A stretch of 64,000 nucleotides of DNA from Glomus cerebriforme (Eukaryota > Glomeromycota > Glomeromycetes > Glomerales > Glomeraceae). Under the pieces are notes generated by a model. It searched no databases. It saw only the letters and a program-made list of their open reading frames with translations, and was not told the DNA's origin. Made by a program: the position numbers and the translations under genes. The stretch lies in assembly GCA_003550305.1 (NCBI GenBank), contig QKYT01000012.1, positions 121,961 to 185,960 of the forward strand, given 5' to 3'. Below are positions 47,111 to 63,129 of this stretch, in pieces (the first letter of the stretch is position 1; every line of letters begins with the position of its first letter).

Positions 47111-50100
47111 TCAACCATTTCTTTTTTCTCTTTTTTCTCTTTTGAAAGCTTCAATTCTTTCCTTTAATTCTGTATCTATAATATGATTACATAATGAAAT
47201 ATCATTAGCTTAAATATAACAAATTTGAAAAAGAATAATAAAAAGCTAATTACTTGGAATAACTTGATCTATCGTCAAAGGTTTTCTGTTAAAAGGATCC
47301 GTAGCATCGCTTAAAAGATGAGTCGTAATTGATTTACGATCAATGGAAATATTTGATCCAGGCAAAATAACAGGATCTTCCATTATTTCAAATATAAGTG
47401 GATCTAAAAAAAGAGTTAAGTATATAAAACATAAATAACCAATTTTACAATTCAATACACAAATACTAATTAAATTTAATTTACCCAAGAATTCATCTGG
47501 CACTTCACCCAACTCTTCTTCACCAGCTGCCTCTTTCTTAATTACTTCCTCAACATCATTAACAAAATTTTCCAATACTTTAACATCTCTATCTAATTTC
47601 AATGAATATTTCATCAAAATATTTGCCGCTTTTGAAAATAATTCTTTTCTGTAACTTCTGCCATCTCTAGCAACTGCTTGTATGAATTCTTTACTTTTAC
47701 ATAAATTCAGATATATAGTTATCAATTGCTGCAATAAAGTTCTAGGTTGAAATCGATATTTTTCTTGGTTTTTAACTTTAAGTTCAGTACAACGAGGACC
47801 AACAAGAGAATTTAAATTATAATCTAACATTGCTGCTAATCGATCAACAATTTGCGGAGTAAGAAACGGTTCAGCTGCTTCTGATGTCATATATTCAAGC
47901 ATATGCACAGTTTCATTCCCAAGAGCCATATAAGATGTAGCTTGTCGTTCAAGAGAGCGAAGTAGATTTTCACGTTCTTGACGTTGTTGCTAGTTAATTT
48001 ATAATATAACTTAATTAAAAAAAAAGCAAAATTTTTAAGTCTAATAATTAAAATAATGGCTATATTACCTGAGTCTTCCTATTCCATTCATCAGTATTAT
48101 CCATTTCATTTTGAATGTTACGAAGTTCAGTTAATTTTGTAAGACTCTCGTCAAGGAGATAAGTTGCGTCGTTCATTAATAAATTAGCGAATTTTACAAA
48201 GGAATCTGTTTTTCTATTAAAATAGTCATATGCAAATTTATCTTAATATTAGAAATATATTTATATATTTTTAAACTCGGTTAAAGAATAATTTACTAAC
48301 CGGCTTTCTTCTTTTAATTTATCCCTATATATTGGATTGTTCCATATTGAATTAAATATTTGAGAAATATTATATCTGATATTAAACTTATCATAAAATT
48401 GAGTATGTGTTCCAGTCTGCTCCACCTCTAAAAAAAATCGTTTTATAAAAATTTAATGTAAATTAAATATCCAAAACAATATCACGAAAAAAAAATTCTT
48501 ACCAACATAAAAAGACATTAGAGATGACATTAAATGTTCCAACGCAATAGGATGTGTATTTAATATCATTCCTATGCCACCTTCATTCTCGTTTCGCATA
48601 GTGTAATAGAACAAAATCTGATAATTGTAAAAATATTAACAAAATAAAAGTTGAATATAATACAATAAGATATAAAAGCAATCCTACTTCTACAAGCTTG
48701 GCCTTTAAATATGGATTCTTAATATATGACGAAGATTTAAGAAAAGTGATGATGAAGATGACTAATTCGTCACGTGAGCAAGAAAGTATTACTTTAGGAT
48801 TATATCTGTATTATACAAAGTACTTTAGATATATATTTGGTTAATATATAATCATGAACAATTATTTTACCTGGAAATGAACGAGAAGAATTCAGTTATA
48901 TCTTCAATGACAAATTCAGGTAACATAATAAATTCTTCTGGCGGTGTTGGTGGTAAAGGTAAACTTTGAAACACAGAAAAATAGAAATCTAATTAAACTC
49001 ATAAAAAACTTAATAACCATTATGAATTTATATAAATACCTAATTTGTTTTGCAGGGTATTGACCTGTAGGATCAACAATTCTTAACACCCAGTTAATTA
49101 CTAAGTTATAGAATTGTAATGAACGGGATAAAGTTGTAGGATCTAACAATTGAGAATCATACGCTATTTTATGCACAGCCCACTTCTCGAGTTGATCCTA
49201 AAATTTAAATAAATAAATGTTTATGTTAACATGTATTATATATTATTAACATCTTTTAGTAAAACATCACACCTTACAACGTTTTAGCAGGACTTCATTG
49301 AATGCAGCAGCTGGAGTCTTTTTTTATTTTCGTACAAATAAAAGAAAAAAAATTATAAATTTATTAGTCAAGACAAACATTTAATATTATAATAATAAAT
49401 TTATATTTACTCCTGCCCAGTTTGGTTGCTCAGCTTTCATTCTATCATATTGTTTTTGTAATTCTACAAGATCTCTATTAAAATTATTGTAATTATTGTA
49501 GCATTGCAGCGGTCCATAATGATGCATTGCTAGCGTGATGAAAAATATTTCCGATATGAAATTCGGTGGTGCTGTGCGTAAAATATTTTCAAATAAGATA
49601 AATCTACTATGGAATCAAAGTTAAATAGCATAGTCACAATAATATTTTAGAATTTCTGACCAACTTCACTTCCTACAGATGAATAATATTCATCTGATTC
49701 TGGTTGAGTTGCCTTAATTTTTGTTTCTTGACTAATATCAATTCGCTTTGACTTGCGGAAATAATGAATGTCGATGCGATCAATCTTTAAAATATAAAAC
49801 AATTCACATTAGAATTGTTTAATGACGCTTAAATAAATTTTTAAAATATCAATTAAATTACTTTAGAATAAATAGGTTCCGCGAATGTTAATGATACAGA
49901 ACTTAAATTCATTAAAAATCCATCCGTTCCTACTTGTGAAGGATCAACCTATAGAATATATTAAACTTTAATGACTTATGATTAATATTCTTTAAGTGCA
50001 TAATATAAATACGAACCTGCATTTGTGTTCTTTTTTCATTCAACTTAATAACCCTAGCAAAATAAGAAAGTACAGCTTCTTTTGAAGATGGTGAAGAACG

Positions 50101-51691
50101 TATGATATTATTAAATATATTAAAGAGAGTTTTCTGAAAATGAGTAAATAAACTTTTTTGATAAGTTAAAAGAAAAAGTAAGGGGAAAAAAAAGAAAAAC
50201 AATAATATAATTATTAATTAACCTGCACTCCTTGCATAGCACCTCTAAGGCTTATAACAAGAGAATCCACATCAGCTTTACTTCTTTGAATATTACCAAA
50301 ATAATTTTCTGATATAGACGGCTATAGTCAAATATTATGAAGATGTGAATATATTAAAAAAGGCTTTTTTTTTAATGGTTGTAAATAATAATAAGATAAT
50401 AATAATAAGATATAAACCTCATCCGATGGGAAAACAGATAATCGACAAAATGGTCCTAAAAGAGACGCGACCTCAAACGCCTTTGCAGTCAAATCTGGAG
50501 GATTCCAGCTTCGTAGTTTTGGCAACTTATTTATGAAAAAAGTGAATGTTTTTGAAATTCAAAAATCAAACAATACATCATAATTAAAAATATTTAATTG
50601 TTTGCATTACCATCGCTGCCAAGGACTTTATTTCTGTTAAAGTTACTAAACCCTAAAATGGAAGTTGTATAAGAATAATTAGGTTATTAAAAGAAAATAA
50701 AGTGTCTTAATACCTAAAAAAACATACATTAAGTGGGTTTAAATAATCATTTAAAATATTTCTCGAACGCATTTGAGCCGCAAGCCCAACTAAAGCTTGA
50801 CCAAAAACCTGTAGAAATATTGTTATAATTCATTAAACTTTTAAAACAACATAAATTACAAAACACTCATATAATTTTCTAACTTTTTCAAATCCTTCTT
50901 CATCAACTCTTGCCGCTAATTCTTGGATAAAATCCAAAGGTAACCCTTCGGGAGAATTGATATCAGCTAATAGTCTTGGAACAAGCTGTTGGGGACTTGA
51001 ATCCATGGAACTAAATGTGGGAAAAAACGCATCAAGAATTTTTTTTTTTTTATTTATTAAAAAAAAAAAGAGAGAGAAAAAAGCAGAAAAGCTACCGACT
51101 TATTTACTTGTGGAAACATATCAGGATATTGTATAACTAAACCAACATAGTTTACTAATAAGTCTTTTAAGGCTTCCATGACCTTGACTCGCTCGTTAAC
51201 AACCAAAGGATCTAATGTCTAGTATAACAACATTATTAAATAATGAATATTATTCAATTTACAAATAATATGTTTATACCTTTGAGGCGCGTGTTAGCAA
51301 GTTTCTTTTGATTTCAGATGCCCGTTTCCAACAGTCCAGCAGATAATTAAATAAGGATGTACGAGGTAATTTCGAAATAGCCAAAAAAGTTTCCTCATCA
51401 TCACTCATTTGATTGGGATCAATAGATAATCGAGCAAATAGAGCCTTTTCAAGAAGGGATTGTGACAATTTGAATGATGTCTTTGCTGTTTATAATATTC
51501 AATATCTTGGTATTAGATTTTAAGTAAAGAACCTAGGGAAGAGGCAATTCTACAAATTAAATTCATACCAGGATCTTCTTCCTTTAACTCCGCTACGAGA
51601 GAATTTAGATAAATCAATTGAGAGTCACTTTTTTCGGCCGATGATTTCTTTAAAAGACCAATTGTTTATAAAATACACATACATAACAAGA

Positions 51692-51736
<45 letters not shown>

Positions 51737-52497
51737 TATTATATTATTATTATTATATATACATATTTTTTACAAAAATATGAACATATCACAAAAAAAA
51801 ATATATATAATCATCCCATAATTAACCAACTTACATCAAGGGTAATTTGAAGAACTTTTGAGATGACATCATCTTGCCAATCTTCAAAAGACTTAAGAGG
51901 TCGCTTTGGTTTTGGTGAAATCGATGTCGTATTCTTTGAATAAAGTTAAAAAATAAATAAAAAATAATCTAAGCAACTCCGGATTACTAAGTTTAAGAAG
52001 TTTTATTGATCCAACTGATCATAAGTCCAATCTGTCAAAATCTATATGGGGTATTCCAATTCTCGAACTTTGCATTAATTGTGTCAAACTTAATATTGTT
52101 CAACCTTGTTGCAAAATATATATTAATATAAACATTAACGCTGAAACTATATTCTCACCATAGGTTCTTGGCTACCCTTATTTTGTAGTTGCTGTGAAGT
52201 TGTCGCAGCGGTCGAACTAGTTGATTGTGCAGACACCGAACTAGAAGACGATACTACATTTTTTGAAGTTCCAGCCAAGTTATCTGAACTATTTTGTTGA
52301 AGCTTTGCTAACTTCGCTAAGCGTTTTAGTCGAATCTAAGAATAAAAGAGCGTCACAAAAAAACAATAATGAACCCCAAATAATGCACTTTAAAATAATT
52401 TGAACTGGATCTTTTTTACCTTATCTGCGTCTGATAAAGGTGACGAAGATTCTTGTGTTGCTTGTTCAGTTACTTGTTCTGGTATTTTCGGATCCAT
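47111..52497 (-). CDS. UFD2: Ubiquitin conjugation factor E4 (UFD2), U-box ligase
   Basis: A multi-exon gene (about 20 short exons) starting at the ATG 52495-52497 (MDPKIPEQ) and ending at TGA 47111-47113, about 1,000 residues. UFD2 elongates ubiquitin chains and works with Cdc48 in protein degradation. Visible core blocks include KSFEDWQDDVISKVL, NYLLDCWKRASEIKRNLL, the RNILNDYLNPLNGL segment, FVKFANLLMNDATYLLDE, VNDVEEVIKKE, and a C-terminal U-box (DPLIFEIMEDPVILPGS, then SIDRKSITTHLLSDATDPFNRKPLT and VIPNTELKERI). The last two introns are 47484-47404 and 47253-47176; the former is 81 nt and open, so it reads through in frame. An early intron (about 51660-51835) contains an ATT microsatellite. 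Complete, no lesion seen. Confidence 0.92.
51690..51755 (+). repeat. (ATT)n microsatellite in a UFD2 intron
   Basis: More than fifteen ATT/TTA trinucleotides with a few ATATT interruptions, entirely inside an intron. Likely polymorphic in length. Confidence 0.9.
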
Positions 52498-53424
52498 AGC
52501 AATGCTAATTCAAAATTTAAAAAATTAATCGTAAATGAAATTCTGATTTCTGAAATTCAAGCATGATTAAAAATCAGGATTGGCTGATAAGGTTATACAA
52601 ACTTTAATTTAAATGATCGACAAATAATGTTATGTGTATAATGCTTTCCTTTTTTATATAGATCAAAAAAGCGTTTTTTTTTTGAGAAATTTTCAGACGG
52701 GTCCCTTGAGTAAGCCAATCACACTCTGTTAGTCTATTAGTCTATTATTCCATTAGGCTCAAGTTCTCTTTGTAAACTGTAAAATTAATGATGCAAATCT
52801 AAAATGACAGTGCTGAATGATTATAACTTTAATTTTGTCATCCATCAAAAATGTATATATACTGTATAAGTAAAAAAAATTAGTCTCGTTTAATAAAAGA
52901 TCAAATATTTATAATGATAAAAATATATTAATCGAATTTTAAAGCCCCTCTTGCTTTATTCAATTCCTGTATTTATGCATCCATGAACATTTAATGCGAT
53001 AATGAAAAATGAAAGCCGGCTCTTTGAACTATGGTCACACATTATCCTAACTAACTAATGTGTGAGGCTTAAAGTTAATCAGAACCTAAATCAGCTTAAG
53101 GCCATAAGTTTTTATTCTAAAATTTCAAAAGTTTTGAGAATCATCTTAAAATAAAATATATAATGATTTACAGAATTGTTTGCATTTATTTACTTTTGTT
53201 ATATTTTCTACATATACTTATAACAATTACAAAAGAAAAAAAAAGAGATGATTAAATCTATATGACAGTAATGTCCATCACAAAAAAAAAGACGTACACT
53301 GAAAAAAAATTTAATTAGAAAAAACAAATGAGAGTGCGTGCGTATTAAATTCAATGAGCAAAAACTCTTGTCATAATATAATCATTTGAATATTTCTAAG
53401 AAATTAACTTTTTTATTAGTATCT
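52498..53424. other. Intergenic region upstream of UFD2 / downstream of CCCH gene
   Basis: 927 bp holding the UFD2 promoter and the 3' UTR of the CCCH-finger gene. No ORF or repeat recognised. Confidence 0.6.
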
Positions 53425-55839
53425 TTACAAATCCGTCACAATATCCCCGTTTATTCCTTCATCATTTAATATTACATCCACATCGAACTCATCCCAATTA
53501 AAATCCTCTTCATTAAACTCTTCTGCTTCATCAGGTTTATTCTTATCTTTTTCTTTATTATCAGACTTATTGTTATTTAATTCATTTTTGATCTCTTCTG
53601 ATTTAACTGTATCATTTTCTTTTTCATCTTGATTCTCCGAGGGTGGAAGAACCTTTTCTGTCATCTCTTCTGGTACAGCGAAAGTACGTTCAGAGATATG
53701 CGAATAATTCTTTTTACCCATCGGATGGGCATATGCACAATCAGGTCTTCGACAATTAAACCCAAATTTACACTAAAATTATAGTAAAATGTTAACAATA
53801 AGATATATAAATATAAATATTATTAATGAATCAATTAATTTAATACAAACAGGAATACTTGAAGTATCCGCCTCCATGTCCCACGGATGCATAAAATGAC
53901 ATCCGGGTCGCGCACAATGAGCTCCATTACGACAAGGAGTCGGAACTTTCATTGAATTGCTATATATATAATATATTAGAATATATATCAGGATTTTAAA
54001 AAATTTCGAAATTAAAAATATATATACCTATAATCAACGTGTAAGTAAGGACAAATTGGATTCTGACAATTAGGATAATATCTGCAGGGCTCTTGAGGAA
54101 TTGAAACTGTGATAAAAAAGATAAATATTAACTGAAAAAACTATTTTTTTTTTAATTATATTGTCCCAAAGGTGATTACGAAAAAATTAATAACATACCT
54201 GTTGCTGGAGAAGGATGTGAATAACGACATTTAGATTGAGCACATTCAGATCCAAATTTGCAAGGTATATCAACTAAAGTGGGTGGAATAGAATTAGTCC
54301 CAGCCGAAGCAGGACTTGCATGTGCATACATGCAATTAGGATTCGCACAATTTTCACTAAATTTACACAAAACAGCGGGTGGTCCGGTTTTTTGAGCTTG
54401 AGATGTAGCATCCTTTTCATGTTCTGTTGACGTATCATTTGAAGTTTTGGTGTGCGTAACAGTAGTTGTTATATTGTTAGATTCTGTAATAGCTAAATTA
54501 GCAGGCTTTTCTTCTTTTTGCTGACTTTGTACATTTAAACCTTGCTCAACCGTGCTCTTTCCAAATGAAATGCTTGACCTTCGAGAATTTTGTACAAAGA
54601 CACCGAATGCTCCACTTTGATAAGAAGTCCCTTGTCCAAACATTCCATGACTCATAGGACCCATAGGACCAAGTCCAAATGAACCTAATCCAGAAGAACG
54701 TGAACCAAAGGCTCCTTGTCCCGTACCATTTCCAAATGCATTAGGTCTATATATACCGCCACGCTGATCATACGAAGCAAAATCATGATTAGCGGGATGG
54801 ATATATAAACAAGTTTTAGGAGAATTGGGACAATTAGGTACCATTCTATAAAAATTTAAAATTTAAGAATGATTTTTTTTTAATAAAGAGAAACAGACCA
54901 AAGATAAATTAAAATACTTACGGACAGATTTCAGTAGGATGATGAAATCTGCACGCAGACCCGAGATCGCAATTAGGCCAATGACGACATCGAGAAGCTT
55001 TTGGAGTTAGTGTGATATTATTATTCGAGTCTGACGGAAACAACATTGCGTTCGTACTTGCAGCACTGGACCCTTGAAAAAAAGCAGGATTAATATATGC
55101 AGTCATAAGACCTCCTTTTTTTCCCAGTCGATCTAAAACACTTATTGGCTGTTTTAACAGCCTAACATGTGAAGGTCGTTTCTCATTCTCTACAATTCAT
55201 GTGATTTAATCTTAATACTAATTCTAATCCTAATTCGAAGTCAACAATTTAAATGTTACCAAATATTTTTCATAATTACCATATCTATTACGCTCATAAT
55301 CTGGTGGTGAAGGCATATATAAACCTTGATCACTAGGTCGATGTTCTAACCCTACTCGTGAATATCTATCTTGACTATGATCTGATTCAAAAGAGCGATC
55401 ATATTCAGATTCATTCTCAACTTTGCGGGACTTTATTTTTTGATCCTCTCTGTGATAATCCATAGTAGGGCTATAAGGACGTTTAGAGTGACCTCTGTCA
55501 GATCTATATGACACATTTTCCTCTGCAAATAAATAGTAAATAATAATTAGATCCCAATGTTGAGATCTGTTAACTTGAAGTTTTCATCTACTCACCTGGT
55601 CTATCCCCAGGGTTTCGTACGCCTTTATTTGCGTCCTTTACAGCATTCATGAATAATCGTGAAGTAGCGGCTGAACTATTTCCACCCGTTCTCCTAAAAA
55701 TTAAAGAAATCAATAATCTGAGTAATTGAAAGAGCAGATAAATAGAAAGTTTATCGAAATACCTTTGCATGGACCTTCCGTTTACACTTCCAACAACTGA
55801 TCTAACGCGTTGCGACTCAATAGCTTCGTTAGTATACAT
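53425..55839 (-). CDS. Nab2/ZC3H14-like poly(A)-RNA-binding CCCH protein
   Basis: Exons 55839-55763, 55693-55596, 55522-55280, 55189-54922, 54845-54199, 54106-54028, 53959-53851 and 53772-53425 give about 622 aa. It has seven C-x5-C-x4-6-C-x3-H fingers: CRHWPNC..., CPMVPNC..., CKFSENC, CKFGSEC, CRYYPNC, CRNGAHC and CKFGFNC. Two fingers precede and five follow a ~120-residue Gly/Phe/Ser-rich linker. This matches nuclear poly(A)-binding Nab2 (seven fingers in yeast) and ZC3H14, which limit poly(A) tail length and support mRNA export. The N-terminus is Arg/Ser/Tyr-rich without an obvious PWI-like domain, and an acidic Glu/Asp tail follows the last finger. The exact orthologue is not certain. Confidence 0.85.
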
Positions 55840-56288
55840 TATGTTGTTAATACAGTAAAGGTTTAATTGGAGAACTTTGGTGAAAAGATCCGCACGATAC
55901 TCGTAATAAAAAATTTTTTGGAACAAGCAATATAACTATGACGATAAATTCATTATCAATGCAAAATCATATGACCATAGGATTATCAAAAATATAACGT
56001 AATTCATAATCTCAAAAATAATGCACGCGTTTTGCCCGTTGTAGACTTGTAGTACTGTAGCAGAGTAGTAATTATCTGTCCGGTATCAAAAAAGAATTAT
56101 AATAAAATTCTGATTCGGAAAATAATTTGAGAAAAGCAACAGAACATGAAAACTGTCCTGGAACCGGTATCTATAAAATTATAGCATTTAATAAATTACT
56201 TGGAGCAGTTTAATTTTTTATTAATCGATATTCCAAAATTTATTATGGATAAGTATTTAGATAATTTCATAAAAGTGAATAAAGTGAA
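55840..56288. other. Gap between CCCH gene start and phosphoesterase stop
   Basis: 449 bp holding the CCCH gene promoter and the phosphoesterase 3' flank. No further feature seen. Confidence 0.5.
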
Positions 56289-57797
56289 TCATATTAACAA
56301 AAATTCCAATCCTTCAAGATTCCAAATTTTGTCTCTAGAAAAATGTTGCATATATTTTCTTCTCTCTTTATCCCTTTCCATAAGTTTATCTCTATCTATT
56401 TGCGATAAAGATAAAATTGCGAATCTGCCATCTCTTAATGCACCAGGATTGACAATCATAGTTTGACCAATATGTGAAAGACCAAATGGATAATGAGAAT
56501 GACCATGAATGTTAAGTGTAATGTATTGTTTAGATGATTCATTTGGCAATAAAGGAGATCGTAAAGCGATCATATCACGTAAAACTTTGCTGATATCCAT
56601 CATTTCGAAGAATAAGTAAGAACATAAAGCTAAACAGTAAGATACTTCAATTAATATACCCCTACCTTCCTGATTCAATCGCCCCGGAAGGATGTAATGG
56701 ATACATATCCACATCGGTGGTTCCGGTTTTGGATGGACCAAAGTGTGTCACAAGAATGATGTCATCGTTCTTAACTTGATCAATTAAAATCGGTAACCTT
56801 TCAGAGAGAAGAGTTTCAGTATTCCTTGGACATGCTATATTGTATGGTAGGATTAAAAAAAAATAAAATAAAATAAGAATTTGAATATGGACTCAATATT
56901 TAATAATTCTATATTACCTGGCCAAATTACAGTCTCAGGAGAGTTTTTTAACACCCCTTCTGTCGACCCTCCAAAGCCCACAATGCTTAACCCAGGCGCT
57001 ACAAGAATAAAGAAATATCAATTATTAAAATTACTACACTACGTCGGCTACGAAACAATGATTATAAATTGACCTAATTGTAAAGATTCGTTATGAAAAT
57101 TCTTCGCTATTGGCTTTCCATCAATGGCCCGTTTTGAATTATCTTTTCGATCTTGATCACTGGACAAAAGAAAAGAAGTATCCGGATCATGATTTCCTAA
57201 ATTCGGTTGGTTTGATAATTAGCGATGAAGCGATAAGTAAAGTTTAACATGTTTAACATGCAAAGTAAAAGAAATAAAGCCAATTACCGGGTATGTAATA
57301 CAATGGCTTGCCAAAATTCTGAAAAGCAGAAATAACTTCATGAAATTCTTGTTCATCCTATACCGTAACGTAAAAATATAATCAATAACGAGGATTAAAT
57401 GATTAAGCAAGAGATTGAATAAATCAACCTTTTCTGTGGTTAGAGGTGTTAAATAATCCGCATTTACAAGATCACCGGACGCGATAATATAATCGATTCT
57501 TGATGATTAAAATTATGTTAAAATATGATCACAGTGAACAGTGCCAAACAAATAAAGTTAAAAAAAAATAATAAAATTACGTAACTCTTTCAATCGATCT
57601 TTTTGAGTTAACCAAATTTGAAGTTTTTTAATATTATCCAAGCGATAATGGATATCGCTTACAACAAGAAACGTACGATGCATTCGTGGATAATAATTTA
57701 GCCCAATTCCCTTTTTCGTTTTGATGACAAAAAGTACGCTTATAAATATAAAAGTCTGATAGTTCCGATAGTCGATCTTATTACTATCTTTTGACAT
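56289..57797 (-). CDS. Calcineurin-like metallophosphoesterase
   Basis: Exons 57797-57586, 57498-57429, 57357-57288, 57196-57074, 56998-56918, 56834-56666 and 56589-56289 give about 341 aa. All five metal-site motifs are present in order: VVSDIHYR (D-x-H), ASGDLVN (GD), PGNHDP (GNHD), VTHFGPS (H) and NIHGHSH (GHxH). These bind two metals and hydrolyse phosphoesters; the substrate is unknown. The C-terminal RDKLMERDKERRKY stretch is charged. If translation starts at the internal ATG 57681-57683 the protein opens directly with MHRTFLVVSDIH; the longer form adds 38 residues with a hydrophobic stretch. Intron 1 needs the GTTACG donor, since GTAATT five bases later gives a stop. It is head-to-head with GAPDH. 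Confidence 0.9.
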
Positions 57798-57902
57798 ATG
57801 TGTTTAGATGTGAATCATCGATTCATCAGATATACCGATATCTGCTAACTAATATAAATACGTTACAATTTATCCTTCAAGTTTACTTTTCTAAACAACA
57901 TA
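57798..57902. promoter_or_regulatory. Compact bidirectional promoter phosphoesterase / GAPDH
   Basis: 105 bp between start codons, or 219 bp if the phosphoesterase starts at 57683. A highly expressed gene such as GAPDH sharing so short a region is notable. A CAACAT leader directly precedes the GAPDH ATG. No TATA box identified. Confidence 0.45.
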
Positions 57903-59839
<1,937 letters not shown>

Positions 59840-60287
59840 ATGACGTACGAAATCTGTATTTGTAACTACCGAATGTTTATTATATAAAATATGTATTTCC
59901 AATACAAATATTAAATCCTATCATAACCGTCATTATATCAAAGTGACTATGACCAAATTTGCAGATTGTCTAATATAAATTCAATAGTAAAGTAAAATGC
60001 ACGCACAAATTATAAAATACCACATTGATTCTGAAGATTAAATGTTTCGAAAGTCATGTGACTAATATCTGCGTTCCTTAAACTATACCCCGAAAAATTA
60101 CACAGCAACCACAAATTTTATGTAACTTTATCTTTTTCCATCTCGCAAAGAACTTGCAAAATATTTTAATTTCACATATAACACATATAACAAAAAAGAT
60201 CAATATTTTCAACACATTTGATGTTTATATTATATTTCAAATTAAAAAATAAAAAAAAAACCGCGATCATGTCACATGACCTTTTTT
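59840..60287. other. GAPDH 3' flank, no gene seen
   Basis: 448 bp of AT-rich sequence containing the GAPDH 3' UTR; nothing else recognised. Confidence 0.6.
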
Positions 60288-60298
60288 TACTAATTAAA

Positions 60299-63129
60299 TT
60301 TTTTTTTTTTTTTAAGACAAGTTAAACGCATTTATTGTATTAAGTGTCATGAGATGAATACATTCTATAAATTACGTATACACCCTCTATATAGAAAAAT
60401 GTAACTTGTCACGCAAGATCGTTGGTTTGTAAAGGTGGGAATTATAAACAAATTCCCCTTGGCGAAAACAGCCCTTATGCTTTACCTTGAATCTTCTGAC
60501 CCTGTACCATTGTAATTATCTAGATTAATGCTTCTATGAGTTCTATCTTGTCTATAAAACCTGTTATAATTAACTATACTATCTACATTACCATTAGTAT
60601 TCCCTAAAATTATCGATATTAATATTAATTAAATTGTTTCTATTTATATTTTGACTAAAATTACAATTGTCCTTGCAATCTTCCAAGTTCTTTCACAATC
60701 CAACATATTGCAAAACTTCCTTGCTATGAAGACTCTGGATTTTGTCTGATAGGTGGTGAATCTTCTCACAGAAGTAATCACCTTTGGTGATACCAAACTT
60801 CAATAAATTCTAAACCATTTTGAATCCAGATAGGGCAGCTTGCTTTAACCTTATTTGTTTATCATTGATCAGATAGTTAAATTTATCATAAGAAATATTA
60901 TTCTTGTAAAAGGAAATTTTCCTATTAGATCTATTGGAAGAAGATCCAGCTGATGAGCTCTATGAGAAGGCTGTAGAGGTAAGAGCAGCTTCCTACTTTT
61001 TTAGTAATTTGCAGCATAGTATCCATAAAAGATGATAGAATTTCTTAATAAAAATCAAAATAAATCTATCCATAATTTGAAAAGTTAAATTTTTTGACTG
61101 TGTGATTTTGGTAAAGGAATCATAGGTAAAGGAGCTGATAATGGAACGCAGGATATAATACTGCAGAGCATTGTTTCCATTATTATCAATTATCTCAAAA
61201 GTTGATAGAAAGTTGGTAAATCATATTTTGATTATATTTAGAAGGTGACAGACTTCAATAGGATCCTGGTGTACCTATAAATGCCACCCAAATCCCAAAA
61301 TCAATTTGGACATATAGTAAAATCCCAAATTATTTTGGCACTTTATTTAATAAATTACATATAAACTAAATGAATTTATACATCCCAAATTATATTTATA
61401 ACATTCTAAAATAATTTGGATGGCATCTATAGGTGTACCTTGGGGAGTCATTCATTTAATTGCAAAAAAATTTTCTTAATAAATAAAGTTCTTATATTAA
61501 TCCAGACGTAATCAAGTTCAGAGTAGATAGTGAGATGATATACCATCTCTTTTTCTTGTGAACAGTATAAACATCTAAAAAATGAAAAGATATCAGGATT
61601 TCTTTCAGCAAAAATAACTTCAACTGGTAAGAACAGGTTGGAAAGTTTTAATCTATGTACAAAAGAATAGTGAATATCACTATTAAAACAAAGATTATTA
61701 TTACGCATCATGAATGTAAACCACAAGAAGGACCATACCATAAAAGAGTAAATCAAATTATAGATATCTTAATTAAAATATAAGAAAGCTTATTCTGCGT
61801 TAATAGAAATATTATGTAATAATTTGGTAAATTTTTGTGAATTAGGTTCTATGAAAATATCATTGTTCTATAGGATGAAGTGAAAAATCTGAGCCCTAGA
61901 ATAAAAAGAATAAGTTGTGATAAAAAGATCAGAAGTAATCACTAATTTAGCTAAGAAGTCCACAATATCATTGCCTTTAATTCCTGAGTGTTCTTTAATT
62001 TTAATAAAATTTATATCTAAGTTTTTTTGATTAATAAAGTCCCAAATATTTATCTGCAATAAATTATAATTATAATATTTTAAAATTTTTTTAATGTTAC
62101 TGCTATTTCTAGTAACTAAACTATAATTAACAATTAATTCTTTAACACTCATGAAAGTATCAATCACACTTTTACTATTTGTATAAATAGATGCAGAAGA
62201 GTGACTTGGAATGGTAGAAACTATGAAAGAATAGCGCTCAATTTCACTTTAGTAAATGAACGAAGAGACATAAGGTAACGTTGACTTTCTAAAATTAAAA
62301 ATGTGAAAACTATTGGAGTAGGTCCTTGTAGGGAGAGGTATTGGTAATATTTAAGTTGGATGTCAGAGATAATAAGCTGTACTGCGTAGAATAATTAGTA
62401 TCAAAAAGCAAATTTGATTAGAGCAGACACCTTCGTAGAGTATTTGTGAAGTATGATATTCTTAAATGTGAGTTCAGATTCTTAAATGCTCTATTCATCT
62501 AAGGATTCTAGGAGAAGAGAAATTGATAAATTTTGATATTTCATATAATCTAAAGTTCTAAATTAAAGGAGTGAGGATCAATAGTATAATCTTCAATTAT
62601 TGTAAAATACAAAAAAATTAATTGGAAGAGTAATAATTTCATTTAGCTTTTCTTGAGATCTATATAGATCAAATCCTTGGAAAAATCCAAAGTGTTTAGT
62701 TGAGTAATCAGTTTAGCAATTTAGTTGTAATTTTTTTAATACAAATTTGAGAGATTTGAGATTCATCAATCCAGAATGCATGATAATACAATTGGCAATA
62801 ATTCTGGGAATATTCAACACATATTTATACCTAATAAAGATGAAAGAGAAGAGTCTATCCAATTGGTAATCTGGAAGAAATGATACTTGTAACTGGTACG
62901 TTAGTTGCAGAATTAATACTTGATTATTAATATAGATTATCTGCTGGCTAATTGTAAGTTTCTTAAATTTAATAAGATTATTGAAATATCACATTTCCTT
63001 TTTTATGATTGAAGAATTTGAGCAGGTAAATAATCCAGAAGTGAATTAAATACCTAAGATTTTTTTACTTAATGCTAAGTCCAATATAATGACTTTAGCT
63101 ACCTTTTGACTTCTACCCATATAAATAAA
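60299..63129 (-). mobile_element. 5'-truncated LINE copy A with 11-bp TSD
   Basis: 2.83-kb non-LTR retrotransposon on the minus strand. The poly(T) at 60299-60313 marks its poly(A) tail, preceded by a 3' UTR with TTAACTTGTCTT. TACTAATTAAA at 60288-60298 and 63130-63140 is the target duplication. Coding remains are an RNase H domain (SIYTNSKSVIDTF near 62190, KIKEHSGIKGNDIVDFLAKL near 61990), a CCHC-like knuckle FRCLYCSQEK...YHL near 61570 (last Cys replaced by Ser), and the C-terminal KIQSLHSKEVLQYVGL near 60750. Frames are interrupted by stops, so it is inactive. A 156-bp MITE is inserted at 61276-61431. Confidence 0.85.
61276..61431. mobile_element. 156-bp MITE inside LINE copy A, perfect 8-bp TSD
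   Basis: TIRs TATAAATGCCACCCAAAT and, reversed, TATAGATGCCATCCAAAT. Direct repeat GGTGTACC at 61268-61275 and 61432-61439. An 8-bp duplication suits a hAT-type non-autonomous element. It post-dates the LINE insertion. Confidence 0.85.

Noticed and set aside
56200..56466. Plus-strand 88-codon frame
   Set aside because: Antisense to the last exon of the phosphoesterase.
57558..57797. Frameshift between phosphoesterase exons 1 and 2
   Set aside because: Using GTAATT at 57581 gives a stop, but the GT at 57585 (GTTACG) restores ...LKEIDYIIASGD, so no lesion is needed.
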